DNA of 33,807 bases from Clostridia bacterium (GTDB lineage Bacteria > Bacillota > Clostridia > Christensenellales > Borkfalkiaceae), in NCBI GenBank assembly GCA_017456665.1, contig JAFTIY010000104.1:1-33807 (forward strand), written 5' to 3'. This document shows, in pieces, positions 7,986 through 16,673 of the stretch (position 1 is its first letter; each line of letters begins with the position of its first letter). A model generated the notes under the pieces. It saw only the letters and a program-made list of their open reading frames with translations. It made no database searches and was not told where the DNA came from. A program made the position numbers and the translations under genes.

Positions 7986-10900
7986 ATGTTTAAAACCTGG
8001 CGAAAATTACTTACCTACGTTTTTGCGTTTATGCTTGCAGTATCATGCTGCTTGGGTATTTTTGCGTTAAACGGGCAAAAAACAGTTACAGTTAGCGCAG
8101 TTGATTCTTCTAACATAGCAATTATAGAAGATTATCTCGATAAAGCTAACGAACTATCCGTGCAAAGCGAATACCAACAAAAATCAAAGGCGAGATTGGT
8201 AGTTTACTTAACCAACCTAATAGAAAATTTCAGTACGTTGAGCGGTAGCGAAAAAACGGCTTGTATGAACAACCTAAAGGCTACCTATTATCAGTATTAT
8301 AACGATTACCTTTACGGCGACGTACAAAAAAGCGAGCATATAATGTCGCTTGGCGTTATATCCGACCCACACGTTACCGCGGTTGATTACCCCTATAATT
8401 TTTATACTGCTCTTACCGACTTAAGAAATTTAAGACCGGAGCTTTCTGCAGTTATGGTAACGGGCGACCTTTCTGAAGACGGAGTTTCTGCCTATAACGA
8501 ACAAAACTCAAATCTAGATGATTACTACGATTTTATAACCAATTTAAATTATAAAAACATAGATGGCGAAAGCATTCCCTTTTTAAGCGTAATGGGCAAC
8601 CACGACGTAAGAGGACCTACTGCCGACGGCTACGGAGCAGATCACTATCAGCCCGCAGTTGATATGTATCTTGAGCGAGAAGGAGTAGATAGCTTATTCT
8701 TTGATAAATGGATTAACGGCTATCACTTTATTATGCTTAATACCACTCAATACGAGCGCGACGACTGCACGTTAAGCGCATCGTGTATTGCTTGGCTCGA
8801 TAAAGCTTTATCTGAAAATGAAGACGGAAGACCTATTTTCGTGCTTATTCACCAATATAAAGACGTTATTCACACCGACCAAAACGCGGCGTATACCTTT
8901 GAAGAGGTTATTGCCCGCCACCCTTCAGCAATAGTTCTTTCAGGCCACAACCACTACGGCTTTACCGTTGCCCCCATTGAGCAAGAAGGTAAGGGAACTT
9001 ACGTTAACATACCTACCATTCAAAAATCTAACGTTGGAACGTATAACGCTCCCGGATATTACGTAATAGACGTTTATAAAGAGGGCGTAGTTTTACAGGC
9101 AAGACTCTCACGCGAGCAGCAATGGGTGCCCGAATCAAACGTTGTAGCTCGCAACGAAAATTATGCAAACGTTGAACTATTCTCTGGTAAAACCGCTATT
9201 GTAGAAGAGCTTGCACATCAATTCGTAACCCTTGAAAAAGTTGACGCCGTTAACAGCGTTAGCGGTAAGGCTATAAAAATTAGCGCTGAAAACAATCAAA
9301 ACGCAACGGTAGTGCTTCCGATAATGGCAAAATCTACCGTTGAAGCCTACGAAGGCTACGCGATTTACGTTGAAAGCGACAAACCTGTAAAATTAGAAGT
9401 TGGCTCTGCCCTTTTAAAGCCAAACAGCCCTTATTACGTGCTCGAAGGCGAAATAGTTCAAAAAACTACCGGTGAAAACGGCGAGGTTGAAGCACCCGGC
9501 TGGGTTATTATTCCTAAAGACAGCTTTGACTCAAAAGCTCACCCCAATCCCTACCGCTACTTAAATATTTACCCCGCGGTTAACAGTACCGTTTACGTAG
9601 ACGCAGTTTGCTACTTCTTTGATTTAGACGTATTTATTGATTCTATCGCTAATATTACCTATTCATTCCAAAACGCTTTAGGCGAAACCATTTTAGAAGA
9701 ACAGGCAATTTTTGGCTCTGATTTGAACGTTCCCGCCGACCAAACCAAGGATGAAGACGCAGGCTATACCTACCAATTCGCAGGTTGGGATATAAACGGC
9801 GATGGCCAAGCTGATACCCTACCCCAATCGGTAAAGGGTAAATTTACCGCAAAACCGTTATTTACTGCTACTGCAAAGCAGTTCACTTATACCTTCTTAA
9901 ACGCTGACGGCTCTACTATATTATCGGTTACCGATTATTACGGCAACAAAATAGATATTCCCGAGTTGCAAGACCTTGAGGGCTGGGACACCGACGGCGA
10001 CGGCACTATTGAAGGCCTTTCGGGCTATATTGACGGCAACGTAACTGCAAAGGCTGTATTTAAAAATACGTCTAAAGAATACGAATACATTTTTAAATCT
10101 AAAGATGGATTCATTTACAAAAAGGGCTGGGTAAACGCAGACGAAAGTATGGTTATACCCACTAATCCTGTAAATAACGACCAAAACACACTTTTCGTTG
10201 GCTGGGATTTAAACGAAGATAACACACCCGACCAACTGCCCGAAAACGGAATTATTAACTCAAATCTTTATGCAACCGCTGTATTTTATACGCTTAACAC
10301 CTATCAAACCTACTGGCAGGCTTCAATGATTGGCGTTACCATGCAAAACGCTACTCAAGCCAGCGGCGAACACTTAAAATTACAAGCTCAATCGTGGGCA
10401 AGCTCCCCCACCGGCTCGGCTGTAGTTGCAAGCTGGAACGGAATGGGCTTAAAGGGCGAAAATAAAAAACAACTATCTTCCCCCTACTTTACTCTACCTA
10501 TTCCCACCGATAAAGGCTCTAACGGCTTTGCGCTATGGTTAGACGTTGGCGATAACGACGGCTATGCGTTTACCCTTTATAAGCAAAATAAGGCAATAAA
10601 CAGCGGCAACGTTTACGCATTGAGCACCGACGGCGAAACGTATACCTTAAACGCAAGCTCTGCAATTTCGCTGCCAAACTCCTTTAAAGGCTGGCTTTTA
10701 ATCCCCACTGCTTCATTCGGCTCGGCCGCTAATCTTGAAGAGGGGCAATACCTGCAAATATTGTTCGATTTTAACGCGGCAAGCACCGATACCGAAAAGC
10801 AAATAGCTTTTGGCGCTGCTATTCAGTTTAATAATTCCGTTCAAACGGTTATCGACAGCTTAAGCAAAAACTTCTTTAGCTTTACTAACTACGACGGAAG

Positions 10901-11654
10901 CGTTATCTCTTACGGAGTGCTTAACCAAACCACTCCCCTAAACGCTCCAACCGCACCCTCTCGCCCCAACGACAGCTATTACACTTATACCTTTGCCGGA
11001 TGGGATATTAACGGAGATAACGTGGCAGACGAGCTACCGCAATACTTAACCGCAAGCGTTTACGCTACTGCAGTTTACAACGTTGAAGCAGTTCAGTTTA
11101 CCTATAAATTCGTAGACGAAAATAATAACCTTTTACTTGAAAAAACGGCTGATTATAACTCATTAATTCTCCCGCTATTTAACTACAAAGGTAGCGTTGA
11201 CGAAAACCATATTTTAAAAATTACCTATCTCGATTACGAAGAAGGAATGCTTTTAACCGAAAACGTTACCTTTACCGTTAAGCTTGAAGAGATAAAAAAG
11301 ACCTTTACCTACAAGTTCTTGGTTGACGATTGGGTTTACGCTTACGGCACGGTTGAGTTTGATCAACCCGTTCCCAAGCCTCAAGATCCCGTTAAAGAAG
11401 GCTATGAATTTGTAAAATGGAAGGGATATAGCGAAGAAGATTTACTGTTTTACGACGACGAGTTTACCGCAATGTTTAAAGAAGCTGAAGAAATTCCTGA
11501 AGAAAACAGCTCTACCACTTCTTCTTCAATAAGCTCAAGCGAAGAGCAAAATACCCCCTCTGCTCTTCCCCTTATTTTAGGTATTAGCGCGGGCATTATC
11601 GTTATAGCCGTAATAGCAATATTAATCGTGCTTAAAAAACGCAAATCAAACTAA
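7986..11654 (+). CDS. Membrane-anchored calcineurin-like metallophosphoesterase with InlB-type repeats
   Basis: The protein has 1222 residues. ATG 7986 is chosen over an upstream in-frame start because AAGGAG (7973-7978) sits at the right distance and the signal peptide starts there; the upstream codons overlap the promoter. The metallophosphoesterase domain (about 118-370) shows all metal motifs: SDPH (D127, H129), TGDLSEDG (D161), GNHD (N205, H206, D207), an IHQ histidine and GHNH (H321, H323). It probably hydrolyses phosphoesters outside the cell. The remainder is beta-rich with several InlB/Flg_new-like repeats. Four of these contain GWD-NGD-like acidic loops (W near 601, 667, 740 and 1006). 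The end has a Ser/Glu-rich linker, a transmembrane helix and KKRK, with no LPXTG motif. The natural substrate is unknown. Confidence 0.88.
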   Translation: MFKTWRKLLTYVFAFMLAVSCCLGIFALNGQKTVTVSAVDSSNIAIIEDYLDKANELSVQSEYQQKSKARLVVYLTNLIENFSTLSGSEKTACMNNLKATYYQYYNDYLYGDVQKSEHIMSLGVISDPHVTAVDYPYNFYTALTDLRNLRPELSAVMVTGDLSEDGVSAYNEQNSNLDDYYDFITNLNYKNIDGESIPFLSVMGNHDVRGPTADGYGADHYQPAVDMYLEREGVDSLFFDKWINGYHFIMLNTTQYERDDCTLSASCIAWLDKALSENEDGRPIFVLIHQYKDVIHTDQNAAYTFEEVIARHPSAIVLSGHNHYGFTVAPIEQEGKGTYVNIPTIQKSNVGTYNAPGYYVIDVYKEGVVLQARLSREQQWVPESNVVARNENYANVELFSGKTAIVEELAHQFVTLEKVDAVNSVSGKAIKISAENNQNATVVLPIMAKSTVEAYEGYAIYVESDKPVKLEVGSALLKPNSPYYVLEGEIVQKTTGENGEVEAPGWVIIPKDSFDSKAHPNPYRYLNIYPAVNSTVYVDAVCYFFDLDVFIDSIANITYSFQNALGETILEEQAIFGSDLNVPADQTKDEDAGYTYQFAGWDINGDGQADTLPQSVKGKFTAKPLFTATAKQFTYTFLNADGSTILSVTDYYGNKIDIPELQDLEGWDTDGDGTIEGLSGYIDGNVTAKAVFKNTSKEYEYIFKSKDGFIYKKGWVNADESMVIPTNPVNNDQNTLFVGWDLNEDNTPDQLPENGIINSNLYATAVFYTLNTYQTYWQASMIGVTMQNATQASGEHLKLQAQSWASSPTGSAVVASWNGMGLKGENKKQLSSPYFTLPIPTDKGSNGFALWLDVGDNDGYAFTLYKQNKAINSGNVYALSTDGETYTLNASSAISLPNSFKGWLLIPTASFGSAANLEEGQYLQILFDFNAASTDTEKQIAFGAAIQFNNSVQTVIDSLSKNFFSFTNYDGSVISYGVLNQTTPLNAPTAPSRPNDSYYTYTFAGWDINGDNVADELPQYLTASVYATAVYNVEAVQFTYKFVDENNNLLLEKTADYNSLILPLFNYKGSVDENHILKITYLDYEEGMLLTENVTFTVKLEEIKKTFTYKFLVDDWVYAYGTVEFDQPVPKPQDPVKEGYEFVKWKGYSEEDLLFYDDEFTAMFKEAEEIPEENSSTTSSSISSSEEQNTPSALPLILGISAGIIVIAVIAILIVLKKRKSN

Positions 11655-11668
11655 ATAACTTATAAAAA

Positions 11669-11695
11669 AATGGTCGGAATCATTTTCCGACCATT
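11669..11695. terminator. Bidirectional terminator between convergent genes
   Basis: An 11-bp perfect stem (AATGGTCGGAA paired with TTCCGACCATT) has a 5-base loop, with A-rich DNA on the left and T-rich DNA on the right. It can end both the phosphoesterase transcript and the leftward six-gene lipid operon. Confidence 0.85.
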
Positions 11696-11718
11696 TTTCT
11701 TTGTTTTTATATAACTTT

Positions 11719-12672
11719 TTAAAAATATTTACTTAAAAATTCTTTAATTTCGCCATCGTATTTCTGCTTGTTCTCTGGGCGTAAATGTGAGTGCTTTCCG
11801 TATTCAAACCAAGCCAATTTTTTGTTCTCATGCGGAATTTTATCATATAATATTTGAGCCATTACGGGAAGAGAATATGCGTCTTCTCTGCTGTGAAGCA
11901 TAAGTATTGGCTTTTTAAGCTTGTGTATTATATCTATATTGCCTACCCTCATCGAATGCCCGGTAATAAGCTTAAACCATTGATCTACCATCTCTAAAAC
12001 GGGATGAATGGGCTTTTTAAGCTCTATCATATGATTTTTAAAGCTCTCGCTAAAATTGGGATACATTCCTTCTGCAATCATTCCGCCTATATAATCGGGG
12101 CAATTAGGCGAAGTAAGCGTCATAAGCGCGCACGAAGAGCCTATGCAAATTCCGTGCAGAACTATGTTTTTAACTCCGTATTCCTCGTGTAAAAATTTTG
12201 CCCAGCATAAAATATCTTTATGCTCCTCATACCCCAACGTGTTATACTTGCCGTCGCTTTTGCCGTGAGCCCTTTGATCTATAACCAAAACGTTAAACCC
12301 GCTTTCGGGATATGGCTCTGAAAAATAATACCCGTAAACGTGGGATTCTGTTCTGCCCGAAATAAAAATAAGCGCCTTATCGTAACCAAAATCGTAATAT
12401 TCACCGTAAAGGTTTATGCCCTCGTTTACTATATGCAAATCCTTTTTATACTGCTTGTTTTTTAAGCTCCACTCAAAGCCCTCGCCGTACATGGCGTTTT
12501 GAACTGCGTTATCTGAAGGAACTACGCCCTTCCACTTGCTTTTTTTAGTGCGCTTTAAATGTATTACAAGCAAGATATACGCAACAGCGTATATTGGCGC
12601 AATTATTAAAATAGCAGCTGCTAAAATGCAAAGCAACACGAATATTGCTATGCCCAAGGGGGTTTCAAACAT
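11719..12672 (-). CDS. Membrane-anchored alpha/beta hydrolase with a GxCxG nucleophile elbow
   Basis: The protein has 317 residues. Residues 5-38 are one long hydrophobic N-terminal segment followed by a basic patch (KRTKKSKWK), so the hydrolase domain probably faces the cytoplasm or lies close to the membrane. The fold is supported by 'LIFISGRTESH' (oxyanion region), 'VLVIDQRAHGKSDG', the nucleophile elbow HGICIGSS (Cys176), D264 in SREDAYSLP and a His in GKHSHL (H294 or H296). The usual elbow has Ser; here the codon is TGC, as in dienelactone-hydrolase-type GxCxG enzymes. It is the last gene of the fak operon, 12 bp after the acyltransferase, with an AAAGGAG site. It may cleave thioester or ester-linked acyl groups, for example as a lysophospholipase or thioesterase; this is inference from context. 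Confidence 0.85.
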   Translation of the reverse strand: MFETPLGIAIFVLLCILAAAILIIAPIYAVAYILLVIHLKRTKKSKWKGVVPSDNAVQNAMYGEGFEWSLKNKQYKKDLHIVNEGINLYGEYYDFGYDKALIFISGRTESHVYGYYFSEPYPESGFNVLVIDQRAHGKSDGKYNTLGYEEHKDILCWAKFLHEEYGVKNIVLHGICIGSSCALMTLTSPNCPDYIGGMIAEGMYPNFSESFKNHMIELKKPIHPVLEMVDQWFKLITGHSMRVGNIDIIHKLKKPILMLHSREDAYSLPVMAQILYDKIPHENKKLAWFEYGKHSHLRPENKQKYDGEIKEFLSKYF

Positions 12673-12684
12673 AAAAATCTCCTT

Positions 12685-13326
12685 TTAATTGATGCCTTTT
12701 ACCTTTTTATCCAGCTCGCTTCTGAGCTCGTGAACCTTTTTTTCTACTATGCCGTTTAGCATAATAAGCTGTTCTTTAGTAGGATTTAAACTGCTGCAAT
12801 AATCGGTTAAGTATATTTTTTTGCCGATTATAACGTGAGTGCGCTTTAAAAAACCGTAATTTCCGTCGGTAACAACGGGTAATATGGGCACGTTTGCACG
12901 CAGAGCAATTAGAACGTAGCTTATTTTAAACTCATGAATATTGCCATCTGGCGTGTTGCGCGCCTCGGGAAAAATTTGCACCAATCCGCCGTTTTCTAAA
13001 ACCTCAACGCTTTCATCCATAAAGCTCATGCTCTTGCATTCTCTATCAGCCTTTATTCCGCCGTGAAACTTGGTTAAAAGGTAAAAGATTTTGTTCTTAT
13101 TAAACACGAATTCAGAAAGCACTACGTAAAGCTTCCTAAACGGAAAAAGATAGGCGTTTACAAAGTAGTCGAACACGCAAAAGTGATTGCTTACCACAAG
13201 CGCCCCGCCCTTTATAAACCTATTTTGCTCTTTTTTATCTTCATAATAGGTTTTTCGCTTAAAAAACGCAAGCTGTAACGGCCACGCTAAAAGCATACCT
13301 ATACACCTAAAAATATCGTAAATCAT
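12685..13326 (-). CDS. PlsC-like 1-acylglycerol-3-phosphate O-acyltransferase
   Basis: The protein has 213 residues. It shows the acyltransferase motif I NHFCVFD (H48 and D53, the HX4D catalytic pair) and FPEARNTPDG (119-128) in place of the usual FPEGTRS. The Gly-to-Ala change at the glycerophosphate-binding motif suggests altered acceptor preference. An N-terminal hydrophobic stretch (about 8-22) fits a membrane-associated enzyme. The family transfers acyl groups from acyl-ACP or acyl-CoA to lysophosphatidate or other lysolipids. The start codon overlaps the stop of the upstream ligase-ACP gene (ATGA, 13323-13326), a sign of translational coupling. The natural acyl donor may be the ACP domain of that neighbour; this is inference. 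Whether it is the cell's main plsC or a specialised remodelling enzyme cannot be decided here. Confidence 0.85.
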   Translation of the reverse strand: MIYDIFRCIGMLLAWPLQLAFFKRKTYYEDKKEQNRFIKGGALVVSNHFCVFDYFVNAYLFPFRKLYVVLSEFVFNKNKIFYLLTKFHGGIKADRECKSMSFMDESVEVLENGGLVQIFPEARNTPDGNIHEFKISYVLIALRANVPILPVVTDGNYGFLKRTHVIIGKKIYLTDYCSSLNPTKEQLIMLNGIVEKKVHELRSELDKKVKGIN

Positions 13327-15266
13327 AGCTCGTTAATCATTTGTGTGATTTTCTTTTCAAAATCGTTTACAGAATAGCCAAAATCGCTACCCTCTTCATA
13401 CTTGAGAGTTATGCCGTATTTTTCGTTAATTTCGCCTATTAACGTAAAGTAATCTAAACTGCTGCCGCCAAGATCTAACATAAAATTGGCGTTGCAGTCT
13501 ATTTTGCTTTTATCGGCATCTAACAGCCTTGCAAATAGCTCGATCAAAAACTGTTTAACTTCGCTACCTTCTTCATTACAGTTGCAAACAGGGCTACCTT
13601 CTTCAAAATTTTTAAATAGGCGCACCTTATTTTCGCTTATAAGCCCTTTAAGATAAGAGCGGCTTACCTTTATGCTGCCCTTTGTCATTATCTCATCGTA
13701 AGTGAAATATATCTCTTTAACTTTATACGACTGCGGAAGGCTTGCGTTGCAATCTTCTATCTCCCGCGCAAGTTGACTTATTTGCTCGCCGGTAATTCCC
13801 TTTGCTACTTGAACAACGAGCATAAGCTTGCTGTTGTCTTCGCTTCCTAAAACGCTGAAGTTTACAGCGCTGGAAAGTGAAAAGCTCTTTTCTGCCAAAT
13901 CGGGATTTAAGTTTTCGCCGTCGTCGCTAAATACTATATCCGAAATTCTTCCCTCTATATAATATCTTCCGCTTTTGTCAACGCGCACCACGTCGCCCGT
14001 ATCAAACCAGCCGTCGTTTATAATTTCTTTGCCGTCTACTATTAGCCTTTTACAAACCGAGCTTCCCTTAACCAAAAGCTGATTTTTATCACCGATTTTA
14101 TACTCAACCGAATCAAAAGGTAGGCCTATAGCACCGTTAACGCGTATTTTAATATTTTTAGAGCACTCTACGGAGGGTATGCAAACCTCGCTCATTCCAT
14201 ATCCGTTTACCAGCACGTATCCCAGCGAATTTATAAGCTTTAACGTAGACTGCTTAATAAAACTTCCGCCCGAAATACAAAAGGTTACGCTTTTACCAAA
14301 AAGCTTTTTTCGCACGCTATCAAGCATTTTTACCGCTACGGCTTTGCCCAAATGCGGAAATACTCTCTGTAGCTTATACGAAAGTTCTATGGCACTAAAA
14401 AACCTGTTACGTTCCCCTTCTTTTTGAGCCTTCACCTTTGATAAAAGCCCTTTTTCAAATGAGTGCCAAAGTAGCGGAACTGCAAAAATATGGGTTATTT
14501 TATGATTGCGCACAGTACGCAAAATGCTTTCTGCCGACATATCGGGTAAAAATACGAAGCTTGCACCAAAAAGCGAATACCATAAAAATACCGCCACCAA
14601 GCCAAAAACGTGATAAAGGGGCAAAAACATAAGCTGCTTTATAGCTCCCTTATACGGTTTAATTATATCCCTATTCAGTTTTGATATACCCTCTACGTTT
14701 ATAAGCTGCGCGCTAATTTCGCTACCCGTATATATACAAATCTTTTTACTTAAAGTAGTGCCGCTCGTACTGATTGCAATTTGGTTTTCAAATGGAGGAA
14801 AATCCACCGCTGCCACTTTTTGCCCGCACTCAATTACCTCTTGGTAATGGTAGCATTTGCCGTTAAAATCTAAATTTTCGCAACCTATTTTTATAATAGC
14901 CGAAGTATTTAAGGTATTCAAAATTTCGTTGGTAAAATGAACGGGCTGGCGCAAGTTTATTAAATAGGGCTTGTTGCCGCTTTTTAAAATAGCCCAAAAG
15001 GCAATCATCCACTGCAAGCAATTTTCGCCGCACAGCGCGATATACCCGTTAGTTACTCCTATTTGAGATATTATGCCCTTAGCCAAATCGTTTATCAATG
15101 CTTGTGCTTGCGCATACGTGCAAAAAACCTTACGCGTCATAGTGGGCTGCTCGGTCATTACCAAATCGCCGTTAGAAAAAACTATATCGTAAATATCTTT
15201 AAAGCGTCTTTTACTAAGTGAAAGACGCTTTACGTTTTGCATTATTCTTTTATAAGTTTTATTCAT
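13323..15266 (-). CDS. AMP-forming acyl ligase fused to a C-terminal acyl carrier protein
   Basis: The protein has 647 residues. The adenylation domain (about 25-550) shows STSGTTLSKK (166-175, a variant of the usual TSGTTGxPK), YGMSE (356-360), DGWFDTGD (418-425), YYIEGR (435-440) and a candidate catalytic lysine at 533 in GSIKVSR. A Cys/Glu-rich linker (about 555-570) joins an acyl carrier domain (about 571-647) with the phosphopantetheine site LGGSSLD (Ser603). The enzyme should activate a carboxylic acid, probably a fatty acid, as acyl-AMP and load it on its own carrier arm. Its ATG follows the transporter stop codon directly (TAA then ATG), and its end overlaps the acyltransferase gene. 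The position between FakAB, a transporter and a PlsC-like enzyme favours acyl recycling. An aryl or amino acid substrate is not excluded. Confidence 0.87.
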   Translation of the reverse strand: MNKTYKRIMQNVKRLSLSKRRFKDIYDIVFSNGDLVMTEQPTMTRKVFCTYAQAQALINDLAKGIISQIGVTNGYIALCGENCLQWMIAFWAILKSGNKPYLINLRQPVHFTNEILNTLNTSAIIKIGCENLDFNGKCYHYQEVIECGQKVAAVDFPPFENQIAISTSGTTLSKKICIYTGSEISAQLINVEGISKLNRDIIKPYKGAIKQLMFLPLYHVFGLVAVFLWYSLFGASFVFLPDMSAESILRTVRNHKITHIFAVPLLWHSFEKGLLSKVKAQKEGERNRFFSAIELSYKLQRVFPHLGKAVAVKMLDSVRKKLFGKSVTFCISGGSFIKQSTLKLINSLGYVLVNGYGMSEVCIPSVECSKNIKIRVNGAIGLPFDSVEYKIGDKNQLLVKGSSVCKRLIVDGKEIINDGWFDTGDVVRVDKSGRYYIEGRISDIVFSDDGENLNPDLAEKSFSLSSAVNFSVLGSEDNSKLMLVVQVAKGITGEQISQLAREIEDCNASLPQSYKVKEIYFTYDEIMTKGSIKVSRSYLKGLISENKVRLFKNFEEGSPVCNCNEEGSEVKQFLIELFARLLDADKSKIDCNANFMLDLGGSSLDYFTLIGEINEKYGITLKYEEGSDFGYSVNDFEKKITQMINEL

Positions 15267-16652
15267 TTATGCTACAGCAGACTCCTCTTTTTCTACGTCG
15301 GGTTCAACTTTACCCATTTTTGACATTCTGTTTGATAAGAAAAAGGTCATCACGAATGCAATCATGCAAAATCCTGCAACGAAGAATGGGAAAAACGCCA
15401 TTAAAGGCCCTGCAGTAAGCTCTGTTCCGCCTAAAGTTCTTATTGCAACTAAAACCACCTGCGTTGCAAGCGAAGCCGATACAGCCTCAAATAACCCCTG
15501 CACCGCAAAGTACATAGAAGAAGCACAAACCTCACCCTTCTTGTTTTCGTCTGAAGCGAGCTGGGCGGGTACCGTGTAAGTGATAGAGAAAAATGCGCCT
15601 ATCGAAAACGATACTATAAGTGCACACGCTATTGCCACCGGCATTTTTAGCGCAGTGGGAACTACGTGGCACAGCATCATAAGTGAAATACCTACCGAAA
15701 AGGTTAATAGTATGTATTGGAAGGCGAATCTCAAACATTTCTTCTTTAAAATCTTGTTGTATAAAAGCAAGGTAAATGGAACGGGCGCAAACGCGCTTGC
15801 CATTACGAAGGTCATATTAAGCCCTTCTCCCACGTTTGAAAAAAATACGCTTATGCCGCCGAGAAATAGTTGTAAACCCAAATTCATAACGGCAACTATG
15901 CAAAGCCAATAAACGAACTGTTTGTTTTTAAAAGCAAATTTGAGAGAGGTTATAAAGCTTACTCTCTGTTGCTCTATCTCGCCCTCACTTACTCCATCGA
16001 GAGTTGATTTTTCTTTGATAAGGAAAAGAGGTATAAGCATAGTTAGCGCAAGAGGCATAAATATAAGTGCAACTACCCTAATATTAACTCCAAAACCTAC
16101 GAAAAGGGGCACTAACGCAAAGTTTAAGCTAAAATACACAACGTCGCAAATTGATTTTACAGTAGAAATAAAGTTTCTATCTTGCTCGTTGTCTACTATC
16201 TCGGCAAAGGTTGCGTAATACGAAACCATAGTAAGAGTATATCCCGAATAGAATATTCCAAGCAAAATAACGAACCATACGGTATTAAGCAACGAAAACT
16301 CAGCGTGTTGCAAGGGGAATAAAAATAAAACGTACGCAATAAGTAGTGGAATATAGCCCATTAAAATTGCAGGTCTTCTACGCCCCCAGCGAGTGCGTAA
16401 ATTATCGGTAAAGGTAGAAAGCGGAATATCTACCAAACCGTCGAATATTTTGATTATCATCGAAAGAACCATCCACACACCTACGACTATAAGCGTGCGG
16501 TTTTCATACGTCCACGATTGAATATTTGCATCAAACCCATCGGTAATAAGCCCGTTACAAAGATGCGTGCCCAATATTACGTTTAACATATTGAGTCCAA
16601 GCCCCGAGCAACCGTATAACAGCATTTGCCATCTTTTGGTTAACTTTTTCAT
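15267..16652 (-). CDS. MFS_2/GPH-type (MelB-like) cation-coupled transporter
   Basis: The protein has 461 residues with about 12 predicted membrane segments. The family signature is 'DGLVDIPLSTFTDNLRTRWGRRRP' near residues 72-95, split here only by position: the acidic D-x3-D and the WGRRRP loop are typical of MelB/GPH carriers. GPH members classically take up sugars with Na+ or H+, but the same superfamily includes animal MFSD2A, which carries lysophosphatidylcholine. The gene lies inside a lipid-related operon (21 bp after fakA, directly abutting the ligase-ACP gene), so a lysolipid or fatty-acid-derived substrate is plausible; this is inference. A strong AAAGGAGG site precedes ATG 16652. 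The C-terminus is short, acidic and cytoplasmic. Confidence 0.85.
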   Translation of the reverse strand: MKKLTKRWQMLLYGCSGLGLNMLNVILGTHLCNGLITDGFDANIQSWTYENRTLIVVGVWMVLSMIIKIFDGLVDIPLSTFTDNLRTRWGRRRPAILMGYIPLLIAYVLFLFPLQHAEFSLLNTVWFVILLGIFYSGYTLTMVSYYATFAEIVDNEQDRNFISTVKSICDVVYFSLNFALVPLFVGFGVNIRVVALIFMPLALTMLIPLFLIKEKSTLDGVSEGEIEQQRVSFITSLKFAFKNKQFVYWLCIVAVMNLGLQLFLGGISVFFSNVGEGLNMTFVMASAFAPVPFTLLLYNKILKKKCLRFAFQYILLTFSVGISLMMLCHVVPTALKMPVAIACALIVSFSIGAFFSITYTVPAQLASDENKKGEVCASSMYFAVQGLFEAVSASLATQVVLVAIRTLGGTELTAGPLMAFFPFFVAGFCMIAFVMTFFLSNRMSKMGKVEPDVEKEESAVA

Positions 16653-16673
16653 AAATCTCCTCCTTTCTTTACA

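Noticed and set aside
8710-8722. GGATTAACGGC in the phosphoesterase gene resembles the motif end.
   Set aside because: Only the right part matches, and it is ordinary coding sequence.
14131-14156. GTAGGCCTATAGCACCGTTAACG resembles the intergenic motif inside the ligase gene.
   Set aside because: It encodes the conserved NGAIGLPF segment of AMP-binding enzymes, so the likeness is explained by the protein.
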